A stretch of DNA of 20,604 bases, taken from a virus. The notes beneath the pieces were generated by a model that saw only the letters and a list, made by a program, of their open reading frames with translations, searched no databases and was not told where the DNA came from. The DNA lies in IMG/VR virus record IMGVR_UViG_3300046507_000126, positions 1 through 20,604 of that record, one strand, 5' to 3'. Of this stretch, positions 14,110 to 19,678 are shown piece after piece. Every line of letters starts with the position of its first letter. The stretch's first letter is position 1. A program made the translations under genes and the position numbers.

Positions 14110-14826
14110 TTAAATAAAACTACTCTTATATATGGCTTCTTCGGATGTTGCAACACTGTGGAACGTGAATGTCTCACCTAGTTCTACCATTGTTAAGAAC
14201 TGCCCTGCCACTGCGCCTGTATCGATGTATGTGACATTCCCTAGGGTTAATGGCACTCTGACAATGGTATGCCCAACAAAGACATGGTAGATATCATCTA
14301 CTCTGGATTCATCCATGATCTTGAATTTATGTCTTCCTTCAATCAGTCTAGCAAAGAAATATCTTTCTTTTTCTTCATCAAAATCTTCTGACAATGTACT
14401 CTTTAGATCATTCCAAGGTCTTGGAGCTTCAGCGTGAACCACACCAATCTTTCCCATAGAGGTTTCTATTTCCATCGCATACGGTAACTGTTGAAAGAAA
14501 TCTACATATTTCTTCTGAGTTTCACGATCTAATTTTATGAACCATTCTCCACCATTCTTAGCATAGAATGCTTCTGTACACATTTCATTGTAGTACGAGA
14601 TAGTCATGTTTTCATGATTACCCTGAATTGCATAACCTTTAAAATTGATTGCATCATGGGACTCTGGACCTCTATCGGCCAAGTCACCAACACTGAACAG
14701 TCTATCTTTAAAAGGATTGAAGCTTACTTGAGCTAGTAACTTATCCAGATGATCAAAGCATCCATGGATGTCACCAACAATGAAATCTCTACCTTTAGTA
14801 TTTCTTTCAAATGATCTAAATTTCAT
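14110..14826 (-). CDS. Calcineurin-like Ser/Thr protein phosphatase, copy 2
   Basis: 238 residues with GDIHG (18-22), GDLADRG (47-53), GNHE (69-72), VVHAEAP and VGHTIVRVP with YIDTGA. It is clearly related to copy 1: same motif spacing, same N-terminal FxxxxxGRDFxVGDIHG, and both have a GGxWFI segment after the metal site. In the second motif it has A where copy 1 has I. The two have diverged strongly, so the duplication is old or they were acquired separately. The ribosome site AAGGA stands six bases ahead of the ATG. The gene begins a unit right after the tRNA cluster terminator; its promoter is not evident. The substrate cannot be predicted. Confidence 0.92.
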   Translation of the reverse strand: MKFRSFERNTKGRDFIVGDIHGCFDHLDKLLAQVSFNPFKDRLFSVGDLADRGPESHDAINFKGYAIQGNHENMTISYYNEMCTEAFYAKNGGEWFIKLDRETQKKYVDFFQQLPYAMEIETSMGKIGVVHAEAPRPWNDLKSTLSEDFDEEKERYFFARLIEGRHKFKIMDESRVDDIYHVFVGHTIVRVPLTLGNVTYIDTGAVAGQFLTMVELGETFTFHSVATSEEAIYKSSFI

Positions 14827-14845
14827 AATGATCCTTAAATGAAAA

Positions 14846-14867
14846 AAGCCTAGCTTTCGCTAGGCTT
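14846..14867 (-). terminator. Intrinsic terminator after the tRNA-Trp gene
   Basis: AAGCCTAGC (14846-14854) pairs with GCTAGGCTT (14859-14867). The minus-strand loop is a GAAA tetraloop and the stem is followed by TTTT. It ends the five-tRNA transcript. Confidence 0.88.
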
Positions 14868-14872
14868 CTTAT

Positions 14873-14948
14873 TGGCAGGTACCGTCAGATTCGAACTGAC
14901 ACTAAGAGGTTTGGAATCTCGTGTGCGGCCGGGTTACACTAGGTACCT
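14873..14948 (-). tRNA. tRNA-Trp(CCA)
   Basis: 76 bases with encoded CCA. The acceptor stem AGGTACC/GGTACCT is perfect, the D stem is GTGT/ACAC, and the T arm GTCAG-TTCGAAT-CTGAC is perfect. The anticodon loop reads TTCCAAA, giving CCA. The A1-U72 pair and G73 also match bacterial tRNA-Trp identity. The anticodon stem is poor: only three central pairs (G-C, A-T, G-C), with A-C next to the loop and a mismatch at the base. Confidence 0.82.
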
Positions 14949-14953
14949 ATATT

Positions 14954-15028
14954 TGGAGCGCAATGTGGGAATCGAACCCACTTAATTCTGCATGGCAAGC
15001 AGATAATCAACCAATGACTCAATCGCGC
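14954..15028 (-). tRNA. tRNA-Gly(GCC)
   Basis: 75 bases with encoded CCA. Acceptor GCGCGAT/ATTGCGC (one G-T), anticodon stem TCTGC/GCAGA perfect, loop TTGCCAT giving GCC, T arm GTGGG-TTCGATT-CCCAC, and U73 as in glycine tRNAs. It lies five bases from tRNA-Trp and one base past the end of the 63-residue gene. Confidence 0.93.
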
Positions 15029-15029
15029 A

Positions 15030-15221
15030 TTAATTTGCTTGAACAACAGTTATCTTTACTTTAGCCATTGAAGGCAAAACTAAAAGTTTATTGTTCGGAA
15101 AAGCTTCCTTAATAGTTTTCTTTATTGACTCTAGGTAGTCCGCCTTAAACGATGGCGGCATACGATCAGTGTCAACTTCAACAACTAAAATATCGTTTTC
15201 TTTTACTGTAACTAATTCCAT
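15030..15221 (-). CDS. Small unknown protein within the tRNA cluster
   Basis: 63 residues from the ATG at 15221, preferred over an in-frame TTG at 15227 because AGGA stands seven bases upstream. The protein has two beta strands (MELVTVKENDILVVEV), then MPPSFKADYLESIKKTIKEAFPNNKLLVLPS, a helix and further strands. Short proteins of this 'D-x-x-x-M/L-PP-x-x-A-x-x-Y ... FP-x-x-x-x-L-V-L-P' type occur in other T4-like phages as far as I recall, with no assigned function. It is encoded between tRNA genes and its stop comes one base before tRNA-Gly. Confidence 0.7.
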   Translation of the reverse strand: MELVTVKENDILVVEVDTDRMPPSFKADYLESIKKTIKEAFPNNKLLVLPSMAKVKITVVQAN

Positions 15222-15269
15222 TTTCAAATCCTATTTACAAATATTTAGGTCTGAAAATAAATCATGAAT

Positions 15270-15350
15270 TGGTGGAGTTACCGTGGGTACGATCCCGGCT
15301 GTTATATGCAGTGCAAGTGCATCGACCACCCCATAGCAGTCCCTAACCCC
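15270..15350 (-). tRNA. Divergent tRNA-Ala-like gene (TGC), possibly a pseudo-tRNA
   Basis: 81 bases ending in A-CCA. Acceptor GGGGTTA/TAACTCC pairs fully (one G-T) and the anticodon stem ATGCA/TGCAT is perfect with loop CTTGCAC, giving anticodon TGC. The T arm is abnormal: CCGGG-ATCGTAC-CC-C(A)CGG has a bulged A and its loop lacks the TTC and the conserved A58. The variable region is long (about seven bases). It may be a decayed or specialised copy next to the normal tRNA-Ala(TGC). Confidence 0.6.
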
Positions 15351-15366
15351 ATTGTATCTTTAAATC

Positions 15367-15441
15367 TGGTGGAGCCACCGGGAATCGAACCCGGCCATCA
15401 AGCTTGCAAAGCTAGCGTGCCACCAACAACACCTTGGCCCC
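15367..15441 (-). tRNA. tRNA-Ala(TGC)
   Basis: 75 bases with encoded CCA. Acceptor GGGGCCA/TGGCTCC (one G-T), T arm CCGGG-TTCGATT-CCCGG, A73. Anticodon loop TTTGCAA gives TGC; the anticodon stem CTAGC/GCTTG has one T-T mismatch. The acceptor has no G3-U70 as third pair by simple reading except the G-T at pair 3, which is the alanine identity element. Confidence 0.93.
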
Positions 15442-15533
15442 AAATTATTTCAAGTCAACCCTTATAGTATTCAATTGGTGATTGGTCACCATCTTGCTTC
15501 TCTCTTTCAGTTTCAAGTAGAGAGATACTTAAT
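15442..15533 (-). other. Spacer between tRNA-Ala and tRNA-Cys with two small hairpins
   Basis: 92 bases with no convincing gene. It holds the inverted repeats GGTGA-TTGG-TCACC (15477-15490) and TCTCTCT/AGAGAGA (15499-15505 with 15519-15525). One minus frame ends LETEREKQDGDQSPIEYYKG before a stop at 15455, which reads like a protein tail but has no start outside the tRNA. Confidence 0.4.
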
Positions 15534-15607
15534 TGGAGTCCGGTAGGTGAATCGAACACCTCTTCGAAGCTTTGCAGGCTCCTACATAACCAATCTGTCA
15601 ACCGGAC
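15534..15607 (-). tRNA. tRNA-Cys(GCA)
   Basis: 74 bases with encoded CCA. Acceptor GTCCGGT/ACCGGAC perfect, anticodon stem GGAGC/GCTTC (one G-T), loop CTGCAAA giving GCA, T arm AGGTG-TTCGATT-CACCT, and U73, the cysteine identity base. It starts one base past the stop of the 84-residue gene. Confidence 0.94.
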
Positions 15608-15608
15608 A

Positions 15609-15863
15609 TTATTCTTCTGTACAAGTATGCCATACATCTTCTTTATCTGTCAACCAATACTTTCCAGTATCGTGTTTCTTCCAACGAAGGTTTGGCGTTC
15701 CACAAACATTACATTTAACTGAGGTTTTAGAATATAAAATCTTTATATTTTCAATTAGACTACTTTTCATGACTCGTTCATTGCTGTTACGAATCATTTC
15801 TCTGTAAGCCTCTCCAGTTTCATCACCCTCTTCACCAGTTCCATATGGAAATAAATTAGGCAT
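15609..15863 (-). CDS. Small protein with a C-terminal zinc-binding-like knuckle
   Basis: 84 residues. C51-x-x-C54 and H79-x-C81 could bind one zinc, framing GTPNLRWKKHDTGKYWL. The N-terminal half is acidic and helical with no motif. Similar small phage proteins carry a 'C-x-x-C-G-T-P-x-L-R-W ... H-x-C' pattern, to my recollection without known function; nucleic-acid binding is a guess. A perfect TATAAATA lies 38 bases upstream of the ATG, behind a TTGACA, so the gene probably has its own promoter. tRNA-Cys follows its stop by one base, so both would be made from the same transcript. Confidence 0.75.
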   Translation of the reverse strand: MPNLFPYGTGEEGDETGEAYREMIRNSNERVMKSSLIENIKILYSKTSVKCNVCGTPNLRWKKHDTGKYWLTDKEDVWHTCTEE

Positions 15864-15900
15864 GCTGTTTACTCGATGTAATTTCGTTCTTGTTTGGATG

Positions 15901-15933
15901 TATTTATAGTAGCATCAAAAATTTTATTGTCAA
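15901..15933 (-). promoter_or_regulatory. Promoter with perfect late box, possibly overlapping a sigma70 promoter
   Basis: The minus strand has TATAAATA (15908-15901), an 8/8 match to the T4 late consensus. TTGACA (15933-15928), a perfect -35, lies 19 bases before TATAAA, slightly longer than the usual 17. It may serve both host-type and late transcription of the 84-residue gene and the tRNAs after it. Confidence 0.6.
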
Positions 15934-15936
15934 CAC

Positions 15937-16830
15937 TTAAACTTCAGGATTATCATCAGCCCAATAAGCATGTAGACGTTCGATAATTCTCTGTGAAACT
16001 TGATCAGGGAACCTATCATCCTGTGTATGATCATGAACTACATACGGATTGTTCTTGTCCCACATCCTGTAAGTGTTTCTAATCCACTTGCCAGTTGTAT
16101 GGTTAAGGGAAATTAGCTTTTCTTTCCTGACGAAGATAATATCGCTAGTGTCAGATTTAATCAAGTCTTCAAAGATTTCATCTTCAGATAGAAACTCTGA
16201 AGCTTTATCCTTGGACTCTTCAGTGATTACCTTCTCTTCAAAGATAGGCTCACTAGGGATGCTTATCGTCTTTCTACCAAATGCAGCAAGATCAACCATG
16301 CTATGTGTATGTGGCTTATCAAGGCCACAATGTGGGCAAGCGAATGTTCCACCTACGTCTACAATGACATCCTTGTTAATCGATCTTTCTTCCTTATGCT
16401 GATATTCAGCAAGAGGAATATTATAAGGATTGATAGGATAGTTAGGAAACTTATATGGGGTCTCTGGTGCAACCTCAGGAAGAACCTTATCATAAGCAAT
16501 ATACTTGAACAGTCTGTCATCCTGTGCTGGCTTATTCATAATAATATGATATGCCATCATCGTGTTTGCCATAGCATGAGCTAGGTGGTGCTGGCCTGAA
16601 TCTTCAGCGTATTCTTCACCCGACTTAAACGCATTGATATGACGCTCAAGGGCATCCATTACACGAGAGATTTCTAGGTTTACCCAATTGTTTGCAGAGT
16701 ACTTCTTAGCGCCTGAAGTCATTACTTCGGCTACAGCCTTTAATGAATCTGGTGGAAGTAACCCATACTGAGCCTTATCACCATCCATCTTTGTACCACC
16801 GTGCTTACCATCAACTTTTATTTCTGTCAT
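15937..16830 (-). CDS. dATP/dGTP pyrophosphohydrolase-like protein (DUF5664/MazZ type) with C-terminal extension
   Basis: 297 residues. Residues 14-100 match the phage family named dATP/dGTP diphosphohydrolase (DUF5664, which includes MazZ): MDGDKAQYGLLPP, GAKKYSANNW (40-49), a R-x-x-x-A-L-x-R-H helix ending about 64, GEEYAEDSG (71-79) and HHLAHAMAN (81-89). Its helical, MazG-like fold uses acidic and histidine residues to hold metal and release pyrophosphate from (d)NTPs. The extra C-terminal 190 residues include C165-P-H-C168 with H174 and H176, a possible zinc site, and a final strand-rich section. In Z-genome phages MazZ feeds 2-aminoadenine synthesis, but PurZ and DatZ are not in this window, so that role cannot be claimed. 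The ATG overlaps the ATP-grasp stop (ATGA), the last gene of a four-gene operon. Confidence 0.85.
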   Translation of the reverse strand: MTEIKVDGKHGGTKMDGDKAQYGLLPPDSLKAVAEVMTSGAKKYSANNWVNLEISRVMDALERHINAFKSGEEYAEDSGQHHLAHAMANTMMAYHIIMNKPAQDDRLFKYIAYDKVLPEVAPETPYKFPNYPINPYNIPLAEYQHKEERSINKDVIVDVGGTFACPHCGLDKPHTHSMVDLAAFGRKTISIPSEPIFEEKVITEESKDKASEFLSEDEIFEDLIKSDTSDIIFVRKEKLISLNHTTGKWIRNTYRMWDKNNPYVVHDHTQDDRFPDQVSQRIIERLHAYWADDNPEV

Positions 16831-17687
16831 ATTAAACCTTCAGCTTTATCCTTATTGTACAACATCTGAACGTATTCTGAAACACCTTTAATGATCTTTT
16901 CAGGGTCACATGCGTACCATCCGGCACAGTTGAAAGAGTTTAACTCTACAATCTTTACGGAACCATCTGCCATCTTTGCGATGTCACAGGTGAATACCTC
17001 AGTAGGTGTTCTTCTACTTTTTGCTACCGCATCAGCAAGCTTGTAAGCCTCTGTGGTGTAGAAACGACGTTCATTGTGGTCACCCATCAAATTGTATTGA
17101 GAACCATCAATGATGTCTCTTCCAGCGATGATGAATCGGTATTCTTCTCTGATCGTCTTACCAGTTGAAACCATGATCAGGCTGTTGTCTACAACCCCTG
17201 ACAATTGTCTTAAAGTATTAGACTGATACTGCAAATCCTCAATACCACAGATAGGAAGGCCTGTGAACAGTTTGCTTCCTGAGTTAGGTCTGATGAATAG
17301 CTTATTGGTCTGGAACAGACTCGTGTACTTATCAAAGTTAAGTTCAAAATCATAGAATGTGGTAATGATGAAATCACCATTCACCCATAGATCATTAGAC
17401 ATCTGTAACTTGCTGTGATAATTATGGAACTTCAAAGCCTCTTCATCTAAGAATGAACCGTAGTAAGGTCTCAGGAATTTACCGAAGTTGATTGTAGAAT
17501 ATGGAATTACACAATCATCAAATGAATATGGAAAATCAATATCCTCTTTCCTAGAAAAAGGAATGTAGTCCATAGCGGTGTATTCGTATCCTAAAGAGTC
17601 TATAACATCAGTGAGGCTAGCAAGACCAGCCTCACTGAATTCGTTATATTTTCGGAACATACTCTTATCAAGAATCCACTTAACCAT
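16827..17687 (-). CDS. ATP-grasp ligase, R2K-clade-like
   Basis: 286 residues from the ATG at 17687. An in-frame ATG at 17732 would add 15 residues, but starting here puts the first strand (VKWILDKS) at the N-terminus as in the family. No strong ribosome site precedes either; coupling to the upstream gene (ATGGTTAA, start overlaps stop) can explain this. ATP-grasp features: FIRPNSGSKLFTG (131-143), EEYRFII (181-187), VFTCDIA (231-237) and the metal-binding KIVELNSFNCAGWY (245-258, with E248 and N250). Ligases of this type join a carboxylate to an amine through an acyl phosphate. R2K enzymes are found in phages and have been proposed to tag peptides or proteins. Substrate unknown. It sits directly before the nucleotide pyrophosphohydrolase. 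Confidence 0.85.
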   Translation of the reverse strand: MVKWILDKSMFRKYNEFSEAGLASLTDVIDSLGYEYTAMDYIPFSRKEDIDFPYSFDDCVIPYSTINFGKFLRPYYGSFLDEEALKFHNYHSKLQMSNDLWVNGDFIITTFYDFELNFDKYTSLFQTNKLFIRPNSGSKLFTGLPICGIEDLQYQSNTLRQLSGVVDNSLIMVSTGKTIREEYRFIIAGRDIIDGSQYNLMGDHNERRFYTTEAYKLADAVAKSRRTPTEVFTCDIAKMADGSVKIVELNSFNCAGWYACDPEKIIKGVSEYVQMLYNKDKAEGLI

Positions 17688-18111
17688 GGAAGAATTGCTT
17701 CGTCTCAAATGCGTGCTTGTGCCAGTCAACATCTAAGCTGTATAGCTTTTCTGTGATGTAATCACGAAGATCACCATAGTCAAAATTATCATCCCAAGCA
17801 ACAGCAAGCGCCTTGTTATTGCCGACTTCAGTTAGAACAACCACGTATGTGTATGGCTTATACTGTGAACCCGGTTCGGCGTTTAGCTTAATTAAGGATG
17901 ATTCAAGATCGTATGACTGAATATTTAATCCATCCATAGCCAAGTCTGCAACCCTAAATTCTAAATCATCAAATACCAAAGCATTGATACCATCAATTTC
18001 ATCTTCAGTTAGAACCGAATATCCTGCATAGGTTGGGGTAATACTCAGGGTTACCACTACAGCGTTTACACTACCATCATAATCGCCCAACACAATATCA
18101 AAGCTGCTCAT
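17680..18111 (-). CDS. Unknown protein coupled to the ATP-grasp gene
   Basis: 143 residues from the ATG at 18111, spaced six bases from GGAG. Another ATG three bases earlier and a TTG at 18123 are less well placed. It is an acidic, alpha/beta protein with many beta strands (YTYVVVLTEVG, ALAVAWDDNFDYGDL) and a C-terminal HKHAFETKQFFHG. No motif or membrane segment is recognised. Its start overlaps the upstream gene by 14 bases and its stop overlaps the ATP-grasp start by eight, so it is tightly coupled to both. It might be the ligase's substrate or partner; this rests on context only. Confidence 0.75.
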   Translation of the reverse strand: MSSFDIVLGDYDGSVNAVVVTLSITPTYAGYSVLTEDEIDGINALVFDDLEFRVADLAMDGLNIQSYDLESSLIKLNAEPGSQYKPYTYVVVLTEVGNNKALAVAWDDNFDYGDLRDYITEKLYSLDVDWHKHAFETKQFFHG

Positions 18112-18355
18112 CATTATCTCCAAGTATTTCGCGTTCTAGTCTATTGATCTGATAGCGTATGTCATTTAAATCTTTTAGAGTACTGATTTTATCGTGACAA
18201 TCGTTATACTTCATGTCATCCAACAATTGGATGATACGGCTCAATCTTTTTGAATGTTTGTTTAATTTTGATGCGGTTTGTAAATGACCATAACACTCAT
18301 CAAAAGGCTTGCTGTCATCTGCCTCTGAATCATAATGTGCAATATCATCTGTCAT
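18098..18355 (-). CDS. Small helical protein, first gene of the operon
   Basis: 85 residues, hydrophilic, with an acidic N-terminus (DDIAHYDSEADDSKP) and a likely coiled coil from about 30 to 80 (SKRLSRIIQLLDDM, RYQINRLEREIL). The function is not recognised. A sigma70-like promoter lies just upstream (18379-18407), which makes it the first gene of a four-gene unit that runs to 15937. The next gene starts before its stop. Confidence 0.7.
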   Translation of the reverse strand: MTDDIAHYDSEADDSKPFDECYGHLQTASKLNKHSKRLSRIIQLLDDMKYNDCHDKISTLKDLNDIRYQINRLEREILGDNDEQL

Positions 18356-18378
18356 TGGATTGTCCCTAGTTTGATCGG

Positions 18379-18407
18379 ATAATACACGATAAGGGATTAA
18401 TTGTAAA
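18379..18407 (-). promoter_or_regulatory. Sigma70-like promoter of the ATP-grasp/pyrophosphohydrolase operon
   Basis: Minus strand TTTACA (18407-18402), exactly 17 bases, then TATTAT (18384-18379). Each box matches the consensus in five of six bases. It sits 24 bases before the ATG at 18355 and just after the tRNA-Met gene. It suggests early expression by host RNA polymerase, unlike the structural genes. Confidence 0.65.
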
Positions 18408-18418
18408 GTTTAAGAAGA

Positions 18419-18496
18419 TGGTGGACATGGTTGGATTCGAACCAACGATCTTTAGTTTATGAGACTAACGCATTAGGCCAGCTATGCTACATGTCC
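18419..18496 (-). tRNA. tRNA with CAT anticodon (elongator Met or Ile2)
   Basis: 78 bases with encoded CCA. Acceptor GGACATG/CATGTCC perfect, D stem GCAT/ATGC, anticodon stem TTAGT/ACTAA perfect, loop CTCATAA, T arm GTTGG-TTCGAAT-CCAAC. The paired first base rules out initiator tRNA. CAT reads AUG unless C34 becomes lysidine, in which case it reads AUA (Ile). The first ten bases also encode the end of the HNH gene. Confidence 0.93.
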
Positions 18497-18912
18497 AATT
18501 CGGCTCTTCGACGTTTCTCTGGATGAGTATCATCCAATCCGTCTAGCCATATTTCCTCATGTGTTATTCTATGACAATTCGAACATAGAAGATCACACTT
18601 GTCTAACTCCTGTTTCAACGAATTCCAATTGCTGGTTCGTTTGTTACCCCAACTGAATTCCTTCTCGTTTGGGTCTCTATGATGGAAGTCATAGACTGCC
18701 ATGCTTTCGAATGTTTTTTCGCAGCGCATACATGCGCCACCCAAATATTCTATTGCTTTAACTTTTAAAACTCTTTGATTATGATGACTTCTAAGGTTAT
18801 GGCATGTTCTGCACATAGTCTTCATATTCGACTTATCATAAAAGTCATTGGGATCAGTTTTTCCGCAAACCTTACAGCAATAATCTTTTAATGAAACACC
18901 TTTAGCTACCAT
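18487..18912 (-). CDS. HNH endonuclease
   Basis: 141 residues. Two pairs of CxxC motifs (13-16 CKVC and 34-37 CRTC) form a first zinc knuckle. CMRC (61-64) with LLCSNCH (108-114) holds a second zinc around the HNH core: DFHHRDP (75-81) and CHRITHEE (113-120). This is the pattern of stand-alone homing HNH enzymes common in T4-like genomes, which nick or cut DNA and spread by repair. Location inside a tRNA cluster is typical. The stop codon lies within the first ten bases of tRNA-Met. Upstream, a TATAAATA box inside a strong hairpin could start its own transcript. The start is ATG at 18912, which lacks an obvious ribosome site. Confidence 0.88.
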   Translation of the reverse strand: MVAKGVSLKDYCCKVCGKTDPNDFYDKSNMKTMCRTCHNLRSHHNQRVLKVKAIEYLGGACMRCEKTFESMAVYDFHHRDPNEKEFSWGNKRTSNWNSLKQELDKCDLLCSNCHRITHEEIWLDGLDDTHPEKRRRAELDM

Positions 18913-18921
18913 AAATTAAAT

Positions 18922-18954
18922 CCACTTCTTAGTACTATTTATACTAAGAAGTGG
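18922..18954 (-). terminator. 13-bp perfect hairpin after tRNA-Ser(GCT), with a late promoter in its loop
   Basis: CCACTTCTTAGTA (18922-18934) pairs exactly with TACTAAGAAGTGG (18942-18954), loop seven bases. On the minus strand it follows the tRNA-Ser end by five bases and is followed by an A/T-rich tract (ATTTAATTTA), not a pure T-run. It likely ends the tRNA transcript; efficiency unknown. Confidence 0.7.
18936..18943 (-). promoter_or_regulatory. Perfect late-promoter box TATAAATA before the HNH gene
   Basis: An 8/8 match on the minus strand, spanning the loop and the first two stem pairs of the 18922-18954 hairpin, 24 bases before the HNH ATG. Confidence 0.6.
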
Positions 18955-18959
18955 CAATG

Positions 18960-19052
18960 TGGAGGAAGGCAAGGGATTCGAACCCTCAAACCCCCGTTAA
19001 GGGATCAAACACTTTAGCAAAGTGTGCCGTTCGCCAGTACGGTAGACCTTCC
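18960..19052 (-). tRNA. tRNA-Ser(GCT)
   Basis: 93 bases with encoded CCA. Acceptor GGAAGGT/GCCTTCC, anticodon stem ACACT/AGTGT perfect, loop TTGCTAA giving GCT. A long variable arm (TCCCTTAACGGGGG region) marks a class II serine tRNA. T loop TTCGAAT. The base before CCA is T, where most bacterial serine tRNAs have G. Confidence 0.92.
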
Positions 19053-19060
19053 AGTATGAC

Positions 19061-19068
19061 TATTTATT
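19061..19068 (-). promoter_or_regulatory. Late-promoter-like box AATAAATA before tRNA-Ser(GCT)
   Basis: Minus-strand AATAAATA (7/8), nine bases ahead of the tRNA 5' end and overlapping the stop of the 162-residue gene. A T4-style start would fall almost at the tRNA's first base. Confidence 0.35.
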
Positions 19069-19555
19069 ACTTTGTAGACTTTGTTGCAGCTTTAAACTTT
19101 GCTGCTAGGGATTCACTAAATCCACCCGGAATTAAATCTTCTAACTTGTAAACGGTGTAATCTGTTTCAGGCCATACCGGATGCTTTTCTTTCTTATCGG
19201 TTGGCTGTTTTGAAGCTTCTCTTAGAGACCTGATGACATCATAAAGTGCGGAATGGGCATCCTTGCGCTTGCCAGCTTCCTTGTTTACAGCTTCAGTCTT
19301 AACATCGGCTTCTGGTTCTTTACCTTCTTCAGGAGTTAGATCATTAAGCTGCTTTAGCTTAGCCTTCAGCGTTTCAAGCTCTGTATTAAACTTAGCAATG
19401 ACCGCTTTCTTATTTTCAATCTGTCTATTAATGTCCTGAACAGCTACACTTTTTTCATTTCTTAAAAGCTGCTTAAGCTGCGCTGCACGCTTTTCTGCTT
19501 CATTAATCTGAGAGATAATATTATCTATAGACACAGTTCCACTAAATTCGTTCAT
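19067..19555 (-). CDS. Coiled-coil protein of unknown function
   Basis: 162 residues from the ATG at 19555, selected because AAGGA stands six bases upstream; an in-frame ATG at 19585 would lie inside tRNA-Ser(GGA). A long coiled coil runs from about 12 to 85 (EAEKRAAQLKQLLRNEK, KAVIAKFNTELETLKAK), followed by an acidic linker and a helix. The C-terminal part (HPVWPETDYTVYKLEDLIPGGFSES) is the only likely folded segment. No membrane segment. Not recognised. It lies between two serine tRNA genes and would be co-transcribed with them. Confidence 0.75.
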   Translation of the reverse strand: MNEFSGTVSIDNIISQINEAEKRAAQLKQLLRNEKSVAVQDINRQIENKKAVIAKFNTELETLKAKLKQLNDLTPEEGKEPEADVKTEAVNKEAGKRKDAHSALYDVIRSLREASKQPTDKKEKHPVWPETDYTVYKLEDLIPGGFSESLAAKFKAATKSTK

Positions 19556-19572
19556 TTTTATCCTTGATATTA

Positions 19573-19665
19573 TGGCGGAAGGCATCAGATTCGAACTGAA
19601 ACCGGGTTTTAAATCCGGTCCAACGCGTTTCCAGCGCGTGATCGCTCCTAGCGATTTTACCTTCC
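19573..19665 (-). tRNA. tRNA-Ser(GGA)
   Basis: 93 bases with encoded CCA and G73. Acceptor GGAAGGT/GCCTTCC, anticodon stem ACGCG/CGCGT perfect, loop CTGGAAA giving GGA, a long variable arm (GACCGGATTTAAAACCCGGTT region) and T loop TTCGAAT. The acceptor stem is identical to that of tRNA-Ser(GCT), but the other arms differ. Confidence 0.93.
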
Positions 19666-19678
19666 TTAATTTAAATAA

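Noticed and set aside
15231-15245. Additional late boxes CTAAATAT and TGTAAATA before the 63-residue gene
   Set aside because: Only six of eight bases match the consensus in an AT-rich stretch, so they are not distinguishable from chance.
15264-15467. Plus-strand frame of 67 residues across the alanine tRNAs
   Set aside because: It is the reverse complement of two tRNA-like structures; the EPPGIEPGH sequence is the usual artefact of translating tRNA antisense.
15455-15533. Frame ending LETEREKQDGDQSPIEYYKG between tRNA-Ala and tRNA-Cys
   Set aside because: Protein-like tail, but any start would lie in tRNA-Cys or beyond and there is no ribosome site; at most a gene remnant, so it is only mentioned in the spacer entry.
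17688-17732. 15-residue N-terminal extension of the ATP-grasp protein
   Set aside because: No ribosome site at that ATG and it overlaps the preceding gene further; the family's first strand starts right after the later ATG.
18951-19151. Plus-strand frame of 66 residues (KARDSNPQTP)
   Set aside because: Antisense of tRNA-Ser(GCT) and the coiled-coil gene; a known kind of false protein over tRNA genes.
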